A stretch of DNA of 64,000 bases from contig NZ_QAAA01000007.1 in assembly GCF_003046545.1 (NCBI RefSeq), forward strand, positions 62,001 through 126,000, in the 5' to 3' direction. Under the pieces are notes generated by a model. The model was not told where the DNA came from. It ran no database searches and saw only the letters and a program-made list of their open reading frames with translations. This DNA is from Rhodovulum imhoffii (GTDB lineage Bacteria; Pseudomonadota; Alphaproteobacteria; Rhodobacterales; Rhodobacteraceae). A program made the translations under genes and the position numbers. Below are positions 36,470 to 46,292 of the stretch, one piece after another. Position 1 is the stretch's first letter; each line of letters opens with the position of its first letter.

Positions 36470-37303
36470 ATGACCGGACGGATCGCCTTCCAGGGGGAGC
36501 CGGGAGCCTATTCCCACCAGGCCTGCCGCGACGCGCGCCCCAAATACGAACCCATGCCCTGCCGGACCTTCGAGGACACAATCGAGGCCGTGCGCAAGGG
36601 AGAGGCCGAGCTTGCGATGCTGCCGGTCGAGAACTCCACCTATGGGCGCGTCGCCGACATTCACCAGCTTTTACCCGAATCGGGTTTGTTCATCGTGGAT
36701 GAGGCCTTCGTGCGGGTGCACATCAACCTCCTCGCTCCTCCAGGCGCACAACTGGATTGCGTGGAAAGCGCCACCAGCCACACGGTTCTCCTGGGTCAGT
36801 GCCGGGATTTTCTGCGCGAACACGGCATTGCCCCGGTAACGGGGGCCGATACTGCGGGTTCCGCCCGGCTGATCGCAGATCTGGCCGATCCTGCTCGGGC
36901 GGCTTTGGCCTCCGATATTGCGGGGGAAATCTACGGCCTGGACGTTCTGGCCCGCCATATCGAAGATCATGACCGCAACACCACCCGCTTCCTGCTGATG
37001 TCGCGGGAAATGGATCTCAAGCGCAGGGGCAGATCCGGCATGATGACGACCTTCGTCTTCCGGGTGCGCAACATTCCTTCGGCGCTTTACAAGGCGATGG
37101 GCGGCTTCGCCACCAACGGTGTAAACATGACCAAGCTGGAAAGCTACATGGTCAACGGGACCTTCGCCGCAACGCAATTCTACGCCGATATCGAAGGCCA
37201 CCCGGATGACCGCAACGTCGCGCTGGCGCTTGAGGAACTGGAATATTTCACCACGCATCTCAACATCCTGGGCGTGTATCCGGCAGATCCGCGCCGTCAC
37301 TGA
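36470..37303 (+). CDS. pheA: Prephenate dehydratase
   Basis: PheA converts prephenate to phenylpyruvate in phenylalanine synthesis. The 277-aa monofunctional enzyme has the N-terminal catalytic domain (IAFQGEPGAYSHQA, about residues 5-18; VENSTYGRV; HNTTRF-like DRNTTRFL) and a C-terminal ACT domain with SALYKAMGGFATNGVNMTKLES (about residues 202-223), the phenylalanine-binding regulatory part. Start at 36470; upstream in-frame codons overlap the cytochrome gene on the other strand. It overlaps the convergent SRPBCC gene by 7 nt. Confidence 0.94.
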   Translation: MTGRIAFQGEPGAYSHQACRDARPKYEPMPCRTFEDTIEAVRKGEAELAMLPVENSTYGRVADIHQLLPESGLFIVDEAFVRVHINLLAPPGAQLDCVESATSHTVLLGQCRDFLREHGIAPVTGADTAGSARLIADLADPARAALASDIAGEIYGLDVLARHIEDHDRNTTRFLLMSREMDLKRRGRSGMMTTFVFRVRNIPSALYKAMGGFATNGVNMTKLESYMVNGTFAATQFYADIEGHPDDRNVALALEELEYFTTHLNILGVYPADPRRH

Positions 37304-37767
37304 CGGGCGGTCTGCTCGATCTGGCGGGCATAGCGGGCGATGCCTTTCTTGAAACGTACATTCAGGTTCGATTTCACCAACCGCAAGGTCTGCAAGAACA
37401 ACCGCGCCGACATACCCTTCGGTGACAGGTCGATCTGCACGGCAACCCGCGTTCGCCGGGGCGCAAGCGCCATCAGTTCGATCTCGGACCGGCACTCCAG
37501 CCCTCCGGTGCGGGAAAAGAACGTCAGAGCGCTCGGCGGTTCATAAACCAGCAATTCCGAAGCCATGCTGCGCCGCTTGCCGCGGTAATCGAAGTCGATC
37601 TCCCAGGCCATCCCCTTTGCCGGGGCAGGCATTGTGTCGGTACGTTGCAGCGTCGCCCCCCAGCGTCGCCCCTTCCGTTCCAGCGCGTCGAAATCGGAAA
37701 TTTGCGCGAAAACCTGATCGATGGGGGCCTCGACATCCTCCCGGGTTGAAAATTTCATTCGGACCAT
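37297..37767 (-). CDS. SRPBCC-fold protein (polyketide cyclase/START-like)
   Basis: This 156-aa protein begins MVRMKFSTREDVEAPIDQVFAQISDF, the standard opening of a START/SRPBCC ligand-binding fold, and has alternating beta-strand pattern followed by a long basic C-terminal helix. The start could also be Met4. No ligand can be predicted. It is convergent with pheA and overlaps it by 7 nt. Confidence 0.82.
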   Translation of the reverse strand: MVRMKFSTREDVEAPIDQVFAQISDFDALERKGRRWGATLQRTDTMPAPAKGMAWEIDFDYRGKRRSMASELLVYEPPSALTFFSRTGGLECRSEIELMALAPRRTRVAVQIDLSPKGMSARLFLQTLRLVKSNLNVRFKKGIARYARQIEQTARQ

Positions 37768-38052
37768 CCCTTTTATGCCTCACGAACAGTTTTGCCCGGC
37801 TGCGGGCGCGGGTCAATCCGGCGATTCGCTTTCCCCCGTCCGGAAGACCGGTGGGGTGTGTCCGCCTGGCCGCACCGGCGGCGCAACTGCCGCGACAGGT
37901 GTCAATCCCGCCCTTTTTCGTATATCCGTCCTCCCAATCACACGGTCTTGCTTCCCGGCGGAAATCCCCCCCGATGATTGAAAGGCCCGGCCGCGTGATC
38001 CCGAACCTCAATCGCCGTGCCTTCAGGCCGGCATAGCCGTGGGAAGGCGCGG
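37768..38052. other. 285-nt gap between SRPBCC gene and cpdB
   Basis: No gene is supported here. The gap should hold promoters for the two divergent genes. A GGGAAGG site precedes the cpdB ATG; no clear -35/-10 pair or operator palindrome was recognised. Confidence 0.5.
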
Positions 38053-39972
38053 ATGACGTTGCATCCCTTCTCGGTTCAGGCCCGTCCCTGCCAGGCCCAT
38101 TTGCGCCTGCTGGAAACGACCGATCTGCATGTCCATGTCTTTCCCTACGATTATTATGCCGACAGGCCCACGGATACCATCGGGCTGGCGCGCACCGCGC
38201 GCCACGCGGACCACCTGCGAAAGGGGGCCTCCAATTCGGTGCTCCTGGATAACGGAGACTTCCTGCAAGGGACCCCGATGGGCGACTACATCGCCCATGA
38301 AAAGGGCTTGCGGGCGGGCGACGCGCACCCGATTCTCGCAGCGATGGCGGCGGCCGGAGTCGAGGTCGCGACCGTGGGCAATCACGAGTTCAACTATGGT
38401 CTCGATTTCCTTCTGACGGCATTGGCGGGCGCGGATTTTCCGGTCGTCTGCGCCAATATCGCCACCCGGCAGGGAGCGACGGCGGTTCAGGACACGACCC
38501 TTCTGCCCCCGTTCGTGATACTGGAGCGCCCCCTGACCGATGGCACGGGCCGGCAAAGGCCATTCCGGCTTGGGGTGATCGGGTTCACTCCGCCGCAAAT
38601 CCTGACCTGGGATCGCCGGAACCTGGAAGGTCGCATCGTCGTCCGCGATATCGTGGATACCGCCCGCGCATTTGTTCCGCAGATGCGCAAACAGGGCGCG
38701 GATCTGATCGTGGCACTGGCTCATTCCGGCATCGGTGGCAGCGGCGCCTGGGGACGGCAGGAAAACGCTTGTATCCCGCTGGCCGCCGTGGACGAAATCG
38801 ATGTGGTGTTCGCCGGACACCAACACCTTCTTTTCCCCGGCTCCTCCTTCAGCGGGTTGCCGGACGTCGATGCGCAGGCGGGCACGATTCACGGCAAGCC
38901 GGCGGTGATGGCGGGGTGCTGGGGTTCGCATCTGGGGGCGATCGACCTTCTGCTGGAACACGGGTCTGACGGCTGGCGCATCGCGCGCCACGAGACGACG
39001 CTGCACCCCATCGCCCGGCGCCACAACGGCAAGGCCACCCCCTTGGTGGACAGCGCCCCGCATGTACTTGCCGCCGCCGCCGCCGCCCATGACGCCACCC
39101 TGGCTTACATCCGCCGCCCAGTGGGACACACACGCGTGGCACTTCACAGTTACTTTTCGCTGGTGGCCGATACCCCCTCGGTGCAGATCGTCGCCGATGC
39201 ACAGCTTTGGCACATGCGGCAGATGCTTGCGGACACGGAGCACGCCGGGCTGCCCCTGCTTTCCGCTGCGGCGCCCTACAAGGCCGGCGGACGCGGCGGC
39301 CCGGAACATTTCACCGAGGTTGCGCCGGGCGGCATCGCCATGAAAGATATCGCAAATCTTTACTATTACCCCAACACCGTGTGTGCGGTGCGTATCACCG
39401 GCGCGCAATTGCGCGGCTGGCTGGAACGCAGCGCGGGCCTGTTCAACCAAATCCCGCCCGGTGCACGGGATGCGCCGCTGCTCAACCCCGATTTTTCCTG
39501 CTACAATTTCGACACGATCAAGGGGGTGAGCTACGAGATCGACGTCTCCCGGTCGTCCAGGTTCGACCCTCTCGGTGCCATGGCCGACCCGCAGGCCCGG
39601 CGAATCCGCAACCTGCGCCATGCAGGCCGGCCCGTGACCGGCGACATGGAGTTCATCGTCGCCACCAACAGCTACCGCGCCGGGGGCGGGGGCCATTTTC
39701 CCGGCGCAGACGGCAGCACCATCGTCTTCTCCGCACCCGACACCAACAGGGATGTGCTTTTGCGCTACATCCGCGCGCAGGGGGTCGTGGGGTCCGCAGC
39801 GGACGGCAACTGGTGCCTGGCACCGCTGCCGGACACCACCGCCACCTTTGAGACCAGCCCCCGCGCCGCCAGGCTTACCGGCGATGTTCCCCTCCCCCTG
39901 ACCCCCGTGGCGACGACAGGTGGCTTCACGCGGTTCCGAATCCGGCTGGAGGGTTGCGAATCCGCGCCGTGA
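38053..39972 (+). CDS. cpdB: 2',3'-cyclic-nucleotide 2'-phosphodiesterase/3'-nucleotidase (CpdB-type)
   Basis: CpdB hydrolyses 2',3'-cyclic nucleotides and 3'-nucleotides. The 639-aa protein has a metallophosphatase domain with TTDLHVHVF (about residues 23-31), LDNGDFLQGTPMGDY, GNHEFNYGLDF and AGHQH, then a 5'-nucleotidase C-terminal domain (GAQLRGWLERSAG; substrate-binding FSCYNFDTIKGVSYEID). The ATG at 38053 has GGAAGG upstream. Unlike the E. coli enzyme no signal peptide is visible, so it may be cytoplasmic. It is followed by the SRP RNA. Confidence 0.9.
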   Translation: MTLHPFSVQARPCQAHLRLLETTDLHVHVFPYDYYADRPTDTIGLARTARHADHLRKGASNSVLLDNGDFLQGTPMGDYIAHEKGLRAGDAHPILAAMAAAGVEVATVGNHEFNYGLDFLLTALAGADFPVVCANIATRQGATAVQDTTLLPPFVILERPLTDGTGRQRPFRLGVIGFTPPQILTWDRRNLEGRIVVRDIVDTARAFVPQMRKQGADLIVALAHSGIGGSGAWGRQENACIPLAAVDEIDVVFAGHQHLLFPGSSFSGLPDVDAQAGTIHGKPAVMAGCWGSHLGAIDLLLEHGSDGWRIARHETTLHPIARRHNGKATPLVDSAPHVLAAAAAAHDATLAYIRRPVGHTRVALHSYFSLVADTPSVQIVADAQLWHMRQMLADTEHAGLPLLSAAAPYKAGGRGGPEHFTEVAPGGIAMKDIANLYYYPNTVCAVRITGAQLRGWLERSAGLFNQIPPGARDAPLLNPDFSCYNFDTIKGVSYEIDVSRSSRFDPLGAMADPQARRIRNLRHAGRPVTGDMEFIVATNSYRAGGGGHFPGADGSTIVFSAPDTNRDVLLRYIRAQGVVGSAADGNWCLAPLPDTTATFETSPRAARLTGDVPLPLTPVATTGGFTRFRIRLEGCESAP

Positions 39973-39987
39973 CGCCTATGTACCGGG

Positions 39988-40085
39988 ATGAGAGGTTGGC
40001 GCGGGCGAGCGCCTCGCCAACCCGGTCAGGTCCGGAAGGAAGCAGCCGTAACGAGCCCCGTTCGGGTCGCTGTCCAACCTCTCAC
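39988..40085 (+). ncRNA. ffs: Signal recognition particle RNA (small bacterial 4.5S type)
   Basis: The region carries the diagnostic SRP Alu-less hairpin: GGTCAGGTCCGGAAGGAAGC (from about 40024) followed by AGCCGTAACGA, the universal Ffh-binding internal loops. The ends pair as GAGAGGTTGG (39990-39999) with CCAACCTCTC (40074-40083), giving an RNA of about 98 nt. It sits between cpdB and dnaX; ffs beside dnaX is common in alphaproteobacteria. Ends are approximate. Confidence 0.95.
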
Positions 40086-40153
40086 CTTTCCCGCAATCAA
40101 CTGGACGCGACCGCCGCCAGCGCCTACCCTGTGGCGCGACAGCGAGAGGACCC

Positions 40154-41905
40154 ATGCCCGATACCCCCTACCAGGTGCTTGCCCGCAAATACCGCCCGGC
40201 CAGCTTTGCCGACCTGATCGGGCAGGATGCAATGGTGCGCACGCTCCGGAACGCATTCGCTGCCGAGCGTATCGCGCAGGCTTTCATCATGACGGGCATC
40301 CGCGGCACGGGCAAAACCACCACCGCGCGGATCATCGCAAAGGGCATGAACTGTATTGGTCCCGATGGGACCGGCGGCCCCACCACCGACCCCTGCGGTC
40401 AGTGCGAGCATTGCGTTGCCATCGCGGAGAGCCGTCATGTCGACGTTCTGGAAATGGACGCCGCCTCCCGCACCGGGGTCGGGGACATCCGCGAAATCAT
40501 TGACAGCGTGGCCTACCGGGCGGCCTCTGCCCGCTACAAGATTTATATCATCGACGAGGTTCACATGCTTTCGACCAGCGCCTTCAACGCGCTGCTCAAG
40601 ACGCTGGAAGAACCCCCCGCCCACGTAAAGTTCATCTTCGCCACCACCGAAATCCGCAAGGTGCCGGTAACGGTTCTGTCGCGCTGCCAGCGGTTCGACC
40701 TGCGCCGGATCGAACCGGAGGTGATGATCGCGCATCTCAAACGGATCGCCGGGGCCGAGGGCGCCCCCATCGCCGAAGACGCCTTGGGCCTGATTACCCG
40801 CGCGGCAGAAGGCTCGGTGCGCGATGCGCTCAGCCTGCTGGACCAGGCCATCTCCCACGGCGCAGGCGAAACCACGGCCGATCAGGTACGTGCCATGCTC
40901 GGCCTGGCGGACCGCGGCCGGGTTCTGGACCTTTTCGACCTGATCATGAAGGGCGCCGCCGCAGAAGCCCTTTGCGAATTGTCGGCCCAATACGCCGACG
41001 GGGCCGACCCGCTGGCCGTCCTGCGGGATCTCGCGGAAATCACCCACTGGCTGAGTGTGGTGAAGATCACCCCCGAGGCTGCCGACGACCCGACCGTCCC
41101 CCCCGACGAACGCCGCCGCGGGCAGGACATGGCCGGACGGCTGCCGATGCGAGCCTTGACGCGAATGTGGCAGATGTTGCTGAAGGCGCTGGAGGAGGTC
41201 TCCGCCGCGCCCAATGCGATGATGGCCGCCGAGATGGCGATCATCCGGCTGACCCATGTCTCCACCCTGCCCGCCCCCGAAGACCTGCTGCGCAAGTTGC
41301 ACTCCCTGCCCCCTCCGGGGCCGGGCGGCGGGGCCGGCGCACACGGCAACGGAGGGGGGAACACCGTACGCCAGACCCACGCCGGGGGCGTCTCCGCGGG
41401 CGCGGCGCCCCAGGGGAGCGGGCCGGTGATGCAGGCCACGGCGCCCGCGCAAGTCCCTCAGGCCGTCCTGGCCACCTATGCCCGGTTCGAGGATATCGTG
41501 GATCTGATCCGTGCCCAGCGCGACGCGAAACTCCTGATCGAGGTCGAAACCTGTTTGCGGCTGGTCAGCTACAGCCCCGGCCGCATCACGTTCGAACCCA
41601 CGCCCGACGCCCCGATGGATCTGGCCTCCCGGCTGGGCCAGAGCCTCCAGGCCTGGACGGGCGCGCGCTGGGGGGTTTCGGTTGCCGGATCGGGCGGCGG
41701 GGCCACTCTCTCCGAGATTCGCGAAGAAGAAACCACCGCCCTGAAGGCGGCTGCGGAAAAGCATCCGCTGGTCAAGGCCGTTTTTGCCGCCTTCCCTCAG
41801 GCCGAAATCACAGACATAACTCCCCCCGCAGACCTTGCCGCGCAGGCCGCCGAAAACGCCCTGCCCGAGGTTGAGGAAGAATGGGACCCCTTCGAAGACG
41901 ACTGA
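40154..41905 (+). CDS. dnaX: DNA polymerase III subunit gamma/tau
   Basis: DnaX is the clamp-loader ATPase of the replicative polymerase. The 583-aa protein has YQVLARKYRPASFADLIGQ at the N-terminus, Walker A GIRGTGKTTTARI (about residues 50-62), a Cys-rich zinc module (CGQCEHC), Walker B IIDEVHML and the sensor SRCQRFDLRRI. The C-terminal third is Gly/Pro-rich then a tau-like domain. No obvious A-rich slippery site for programmed frameshifting was noticed. It heads dnaX-ybaB-recR, a conserved trio. Confidence 0.96.
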   Translation: MPDTPYQVLARKYRPASFADLIGQDAMVRTLRNAFAAERIAQAFIMTGIRGTGKTTTARIIAKGMNCIGPDGTGGPTTDPCGQCEHCVAIAESRHVDVLEMDAASRTGVGDIREIIDSVAYRAASARYKIYIIDEVHMLSTSAFNALLKTLEEPPAHVKFIFATTEIRKVPVTVLSRCQRFDLRRIEPEVMIAHLKRIAGAEGAPIAEDALGLITRAAEGSVRDALSLLDQAISHGAGETTADQVRAMLGLADRGRVLDLFDLIMKGAAAEALCELSAQYADGADPLAVLRDLAEITHWLSVVKITPEAADDPTVPPDERRRGQDMAGRLPMRALTRMWQMLLKALEEVSAAPNAMMAAEMAIIRLTHVSTLPAPEDLLRKLHSLPPPGPGGGAGAHGNGGGNTVRQTHAGGVSAGAAPQGSGPVMQATAPAQVPQAVLATYARFEDIVDLIRAQRDAKLLIEVETCLRLVSYSPGRITFEPTPDAPMDLASRLGQSLQAWTGARWGVSVAGSGGGATLSEIREEETTALKAAAEKHPLVKAVFAAFPQAEITDITPPADLAAQAAENALPEVEEEWDPFEDD

Positions 41906-41921
41906 TCCAAAGGAGACACGC

Positions 41922-42266
41922 ATGTTCAAAGGTTTGGGCGGCATTGGCGACATGGCCAAGATGATGAAGGCCGCGCAGGAAATGCAGGGCAAGATGGCCA
42001 AGCTTCAGGAAGACCTGGCCAACACCATGGTGACCGGCGAAAGCGGGGCCGGGCTGGTCAAGGCCACCGCCACCGCGAAAGGCACTCTGACAGGGCTGGA
42101 GATCGACCCGTCGATCTTCAACGCCGAAGAGAAGGAAGTGGTCGAAGACCTGATCCTGGCCGCCATCAAGGACGCCCAGGAAAAGGCCATGGAAAAGACC
42201 CAGGAAGAAACCCGCAAGATGACCGAGGACATGGGCCTGCCCGCAGGCATGAACCTGCCGGTCTGA
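41922..42266 (+). CDS. YbaB/EbfC family nucleoid-associated protein
   Basis: This 114-aa DNA-binding dimer has the family pattern: a long N-terminal helix ([22 protein letters not shown]), a central beta layer, then [29 protein letters not shown]. The ATG at 41922 is chosen for its AGGAGA site 16 nt after dnaX. The stop shares a base with the recR start (TGATG), so recR translation is coupled. Confidence 0.94.
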   Translation: MFKGLGGIGDMAKMMKAAQEMQGKMAKLQEDLANTMVTGESGAGLVKATATAKGTLTGLEIDPSIFNAEEKEVVEDLILAAIKDAQEKAMEKTQEETRKMTEDMGLPAGMNLPV

Positions 42267-42865
42267 TGCCCGGCCGGAACCGCGAGATCGAGGCGCTGAT
42301 CGAGATGATGGCACGGTTGCCGGGGCTTGGCCCCCGGTCGGCCCGCCGCGCGGTTCTGCACCTGATCAAAAAGCGCGCCGTGCTTCTGGGGCCCTTGGCC
42401 GATTCGATGCACAAGGTGGCGGCCACGGCGCGCGAATGTTCTGTCTGCGGCAATATCGGGACAACCGATCTCTGCGAAATCTGCGCCGATCCGAAACGCA
42501 CGAACGGCGAACTTTGCATCGTCGAGGATGTCGCGGATTTATGGGCGATGGAACGCGGTGGCGCTTTCAGGGGCCGCTACCACGTTCTGGGCGGAACTCT
42601 TTCGGCGCTGGACGCCATCGGCCCGGAGGAGTTGCGTATCCCCCAGCTTGCCGCCCGCGTCGCGGCAGAGCATATTTCCGAGGTCATCCTTGCCCTGAAC
42701 GCCACGGTCGATGGCCAGACCACCGCCCATTATATCGCGGACGAACTGGCCCCGACGGGCGTGCGGGTGACATCTTTGGCACAGGGGGTCCCCATCGGCG
42801 GGGAACTCGACTACCTCGACGACGGAACGATCAGCGCCGCCCTGCGTGCGCGCAAAGGAATCTGA
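42266..42865 (+). CDS. recR: Recombination protein RecR
   Basis: RecR acts with RecO/RecF to load RecA at gaps. The 199-aa protein has the helix-hairpin-helix [19 protein letters not shown]-like segment (about residues 12-30), a four-cysteine zinc finger [16 protein letters not shown] (about residues 57-72) and a Toprim domain ([14 protein letters not shown]). It ends 3 nt from the convergent moaE. Confidence 0.96.
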   Translation: MPGRNREIEALIEMMARLPGLGPRSARRAVLHLIKKRAVLLGPLADSMHKVAATARECSVCGNIGTTDLCEICADPKRTNGELCIVEDVADLWAMERGGAFRGRYHVLGGTLSALDAIGPEELRIPQLAARVAAEHISEVILALNATVDGQTTAHYIADELAPTGVRVTSLAQGVPIGGELDYLDDGTISAALRARKGI

Positions 42866-42868
42866 CCC

Positions 42869-43303
42869 TTACCAGCGGGTCAGGGCCTGCTCATCCGCGT
42901 CCCGCGCCGAGACCCAGGCTTCCCCGTCGCTGCGGATTTCCTTTTTCCAGAACGGTGCGCGGGATTTCAGGTAATCCATCAGATATTCAGCTGCGGCGAA
43001 GGCCTCGGCCCGGTGCGCGGCAGAGGTGGCGACCATCATGATCGCCTCCCCCGGTACGAGCGGGCCGTAACGATGAATGATCAGACCCCCGACAAGCCCC
43101 CAGCGGGCAGACGCCTCTTCTGCGATTCGGGTCAGGGCGCGTTCGGTCATACCGGGGTAGTGCTCTATCTCCATGCGCTGCAAGCTGCCCTCACAGTCAC
43201 GCACGATACCGGTGAAGGTCACCACGGCCCCGGCCCCGGCCCCGCCGAAGGCGGCGGCCTCGGCGGCGAAATCGAACGGCGCGCGCTGAACCCGGACTTT
43301 CAT
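42869..43303 (-). CDS. moaE: Molybdopterin synthase catalytic subunit
   Basis: MoaE with MoaD inserts sulfur into precursor Z to make molybdopterin. The 144-aa protein shows GAVVTFTGIVRD (about residues 26-37), IEHYPGMTERALTRI, RYGPLVPGE and the C-terminal LKSRAPFWKKEI lysine motif. Its ATG overlaps the moaD stop by 4 nt. Confidence 0.94.
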   Translation of the reverse strand: MKVRVQRAPFDFAAEAAAFGGAGAGAVVTFTGIVRDCEGSLQRMEIEHYPGMTERALTRIAEEASARWGLVGGLIIHRYGPLVPGEAIMMVATSAAHRAEAFAAAEYLMDYLKSRAPFWKKEIRSDGEAWVSARDADEQALTRW

Positions 43304-43548
43304 CCGCCCGTCATCGGCGGAAAGAACGCGACCTCCCGCACACCGGCCAGCGGCGCATCGAAATCGGTCAGGTCCTGATCCACCGCCACACGCAGGGCAG
43401 AGAGATCCGCGAAAGCGGCGGCATAACGCGCCTCACGCAGTTTCAGTTCCTCGACCAGATCGGCCACGGTGGCGGCACGGGTGTCCACCCGCTCTCTCGG
43501 CAGGCCGATGCGCTCCCGCACCCAGGCAAAATACAGGATCTCGATCAT
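43300..43548 (-). CDS. moaD: Molybdopterin synthase sulfur carrier subunit
   Basis: This 82-aa ubiquitin-like sulfur carrier ends in the required Gly-Gly (PPMTGG), the site of thiocarboxylation. The N-terminal IEILYFAWVRERIG is typical. It starts 1 nt after the pgsA stop and overlaps moaE. Confidence 0.93.
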   Translation of the reverse strand: MIEILYFAWVRERIGLPRERVDTRAATVADLVEELKLREARYAAAFADLSALRVAVDQDLTDFDAPLAGVREVAFFPPMTGG

Positions 43549-43549
43549 T

Positions 43550-44119
43550 TCATTCCCTTTCCCTCAGAAAGGGTAACGCCTTTGCAAAATAATCCCAACC
43601 GGTAAGGAGCGTCAGCGCCCCCGCCGCCCAGAGCAGCGCAAACCCGCCCCATTGCGCAAGACCCGCCAGCCAGCCGCCAAGCAGCCCCTGTGCCAGAAGT
43701 ACCGACACCGCCACCATCTGCACGGTGGTTTTCCACTTGGCCAGCTTCGTGACCTTCAAAAGCCCCGCCTGCGTCCCGAGAAATTCCCGCAATCCGGAAA
43801 CGAACACCTCCCGGAAAAGAATGGCCGTCGCGGGGACCATCAGCCAGGCATTCGCCCCCCATAACGCCATCAACGTGCCCAGTGCGATGACAACCATCGC
43901 CTTGTCGGCAATCGGGTCCAGCATCGCCCCGAAACGGCTGGTCTGGTTCCATTTGCGGGCCAGGTAACCATCCAGCCAGTCGGTGACAGAGGCCCCGGCG
44001 AACAGAACCAGCGCCCAAAGGTCGGCCTCCGGGCGCGGCAGCAGCACGAAGGCCAGCGCCAGCCCCGGCGCGGCGAGCAGACGAAAAACCGTCAGGATAT
44101 TCGGAAGTGTCCAGGTCAT
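43550..44119 (-). CDS. pgsA: CDP-diacylglycerol--glycerol-3-phosphate 3-phosphatidyltransferase
   Basis: PgsA makes phosphatidylglycerol phosphate at the inner membrane. The 189-aa protein has the CDP-alcohol phosphotransferase signature DWLDGYLARKWNQTSRFGAMLDPIADK (about residues 46-72; D, DG, AR, G, D, D all present) and several membrane helices. It follows uvrC by 18 nt and precedes moaD, an order seen in many alphaproteobacteria. Confidence 0.95.
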   Translation of the reverse strand: MTWTLPNILTVFRLLAAPGLALAFVLLPRPEADLWALVLFAGASVTDWLDGYLARKWNQTSRFGAMLDPIADKAMVVIALGTLMALWGANAWLMVPATAILFREVFVSGLREFLGTQAGLLKVTKLAKWKTTVQMVAVSVLLAQGLLGGWLAGLAQWGGFALLWAAGALTLLTGWDYFAKALPFLRERE

Positions 44120-44137
44120 GGGAGGGGTGATAACGCG

Positions 44138-46003
44138 TCAGCCTTGATCATGGAAGAAGCCATAGATGGTTTCGGCAAGGCTGTCGGAAATGCCCTCCAC
44201 GGCCTTGAGATCCGCCAGCCCGGCGCGCGACACGGCCTTGGCACTGCCGAAATGGGCCAGCAGCGCACGTTTGCGGGCTGTGCCGACGCCCGGAATTTCC
44301 TCCAGCGGGGTCAGGCCCATGGCCCTGGCACGTTTCGCCCGGTGAGTGCCGATGGCAAAACGGTGGGCCTCATCCCGCAGGCGCTGAATGAAATACAGCA
44401 CCGGGTCATTATGGCGCAGCGCGAACGGGCGGCGGCCGGGGCGATGGAATTCCTCCTTGCCGGCATCGCGGTCGATCCCCTTGGCCACGCCGACCATCGG
44501 GATGTCGGATACCCCCAGGTCGGCCATGCTCCTTGCCACAGCGCTGACTTGCCCCGCACCGCCATCGATCAGCAAAAGATCCGGCCATGTCTCGCCCGCG
44601 CGGTCGGGGTCCGCTTTCAGAAGGCGTTGGAAACGGCGGGTCAGGACCTCTTGCATCATGCCGAAATCGTCCCCCGGAGTCAGGTCGTCGCCGCGAATGT
44701 TGAACTTCCGGTACTGGCTTTTCAGAAACCCTTCGGGTCCGGCAACGATCATCCCGCCAACCGCGTGCGCGCCCTGGATATGGGAGTTGTCGTAGACCTC
44801 GATCCGCCTCGGCGGCGCGGGCAGATCGAACGCCTCGGCAAGGCCGGCCAGCAATTTGCCCTGCGCCACGGTTTCGGCCAGCCGCCGGCCCAGGCTTTCG
44901 CGCGCATTGCGCAAGGCACTGGCCACCAATTCATACTTTTCCCCGCGCCGGGGCACCGCGATACCGACCCTGCGCCCGGCCTTTTCGCCCAGCGCCGCAG
45001 CCATCAGGTCACGATCCTCGATATCGTGGGACAAAAGCAGCAGCCGCGGCGGCTGCTTGTTTTCGTAGAACTGACCCAGAAAACCCCGCATGACCTCCTC
45101 CGGTGCAGCCCCGGAACCGGTGCGGGGGTAGTAATCACGATTGCCCCAGTTCTGGTTGGCGCGGATGAAAAAGACCTGAACACAGGCCTGCCCGCCATCC
45201 ATGTGCAGGGCGATCACATCCGCCTCGGCCACACTGCGGGGGTTGACCGCCTGAACCGACTGCACCTGCGTCAGCGCCCGGATACGGTCGCGCAGGGCAG
45301 CGGCGCGTTCGTATTCCAGCCCGTCCGAAGCCGCCTGCATCTGCGCCGCCAGACGCTCTTGTATCCCGGTGCTCTTGCCGGCCAGGAACCGCTGTGCATC
45401 ACGCACGGCCCCGGCATAGTCCTCCTGGCCGATCTTGCCCACGCAGGGGGCGGAACACCGCTTGATCTGGTACAGAAGGCAGGGGCGGGTCCGGCTGTCG
45501 AACACTGTATCGGTGCAGTTGCGCAGCAAAAACACCTTCTGCAACTGGTTCAGGGTGCGGTTCACGGCACCGGCACTGGCGAAAGGTCCAAAATATGCGC
45601 CATCCTCCCGCTTCGCGCCGCGATGCTTGGCAATCTGGGGAAAGGGATGTCCGGTCGTGATCAGGATCTGCGGGAAACTTTTGTCATCGCGCAGCAAAAT
45701 GTTGTAATGCGGCCTGAGCTGCTTGATGAGGTTCTGTTCCAGCAGCAGGGCTTCGGTTTCCGTCCGCGTCGTCAGGAACATCATCGACGCGGTCTCGGAG
45801 ATCATCCGCGCAATCCGGGCGCTGTGGCCCGTGGGCTTGGCATAATTCGCCACCCGCTTCTTCAGATTGCGTGCCTTCCCGACATACAGTACCCGCGCCT
45901 GCGAATCGAGCATCCTGTACACACCGGGGGAACCATCCAGAAGCGGCAGGTAAGACTGGATGCATGTGTGCCCGGTCGGGCTGGAGGCGGTCTGGTCAGT
46001 CAT
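44138..46003 (-). CDS. uvrC: Excinuclease ABC subunit C
   Basis: UvrC makes the two incisions in nucleotide excision repair. The 621-aa protein has the GIY-YIG nuclease domain ([21 protein letters not shown], from about residue 24), a UvrB-binding UVR region, the RNase H-like C-terminal nuclease and a terminal helix-hairpin-helix pair ([19 protein letters not shown]). The ATG at 46003 is chosen; a TTG 18 codons upstream (46057) is also in frame. The leader is a notably AT-rich region. Confidence 0.94.
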   Translation of the reverse strand: MTDQTASSPTGHTCIQSYLPLLDGSPGVYRMLDSQARVLYVGKARNLKKRVANYAKPTGHSARIARMISETASMMFLTTRTETEALLLEQNLIKQLRPHYNILLRDDKSFPQILITTGHPFPQIAKHRGAKREDGAYFGPFASAGAVNRTLNQLQKVFLLRNCTDTVFDSRTRPCLLYQIKRCSAPCVGKIGQEDYAGAVRDAQRFLAGKSTGIQERLAAQMQAASDGLEYERAAALRDRIRALTQVQSVQAVNPRSVAEADVIALHMDGGQACVQVFFIRANQNWGNRDYYPRTGSGAAPEEVMRGFLGQFYENKQPPRLLLLSHDIEDRDLMAAALGEKAGRRVGIAVPRRGEKYELVASALRNARESLGRRLAETVAQGKLLAGLAEAFDLPAPPRRIEVYDNSHIQGAHAVGGMIVAGPEGFLKSQYRKFNIRGDDLTPGDDFGMMQEVLTRRFQRLLKADPDRAGETWPDLLLIDGGAGQVSAVARSMADLGVSDIPMVGVAKGIDRDAGKEEFHRPGRRPFALRHNDPVLYFIQRLRDEAHRFAIGTHRAKRARAMGLTPLEEIPGVGTARKRALLAHFGSAKAVSRAGLADLKAVEGISDSLAETIYGFFHDQG

Positions 46004-46292
46004 CTGAGCGGATGTGATTCCGGTTTTGGGCTGCAATGATACGCGGGTCCCGATCAAGGGAAAACATGTCCACGGTTTCTGTGGAAAACTTTGTGGGCAA
46101 CTGTTCGGGTATCTGAATTTTTCCTTTTTTTCGGCCCGCTTCCATGGTCTGCCTATATTTTAGGCAACTTTTTAATCTCTTGATATAAAATCATTTTTTT
46201 TAATTCATGACGTAAATGTTTAGAAAAGTTAACAAATTCAAGACATCCCCGAAACATCCTCTCTCCGGTGGAAAAGATTGACCTCCGATGTT
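46004..46292. promoter_or_regulatory. AT-rich 289-nt gap upstream of uvrC
   Basis: Bases about 46100-46260 are strikingly AT-rich in a GC-rich window, with homopolymer T/A runs. The 6-bp palindrome TGCCTA/TAGGCA (46150-46155 with 46161-46166) is followed on the + strand by TTTTT. TGTGGAAAA (46080-46088) and TGTGGGCAA (46092-46100) resemble DnaA boxes. It most likely holds the uvrC promoter and the SDR-gene 3' end; no exact promoter is assigned. Confidence 0.5.

Noticed and set aside
40124-42001. 625-codon frame antisense to dnaX
   Set aside because: Opposite a universally conserved gene; no domain.
44144-46039. 631-codon frame antisense to uvrC
   Set aside because: Mirror of uvrC codon bias; no domain seen, no ribosome site.
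46080-46260. Chromosomal origin of replication
   Set aside because: Only two imperfect DnaA boxes and no dnaA/parAB/gidA neighbours; hemE is 5 kb away but without an AT-rich cluster beside it.
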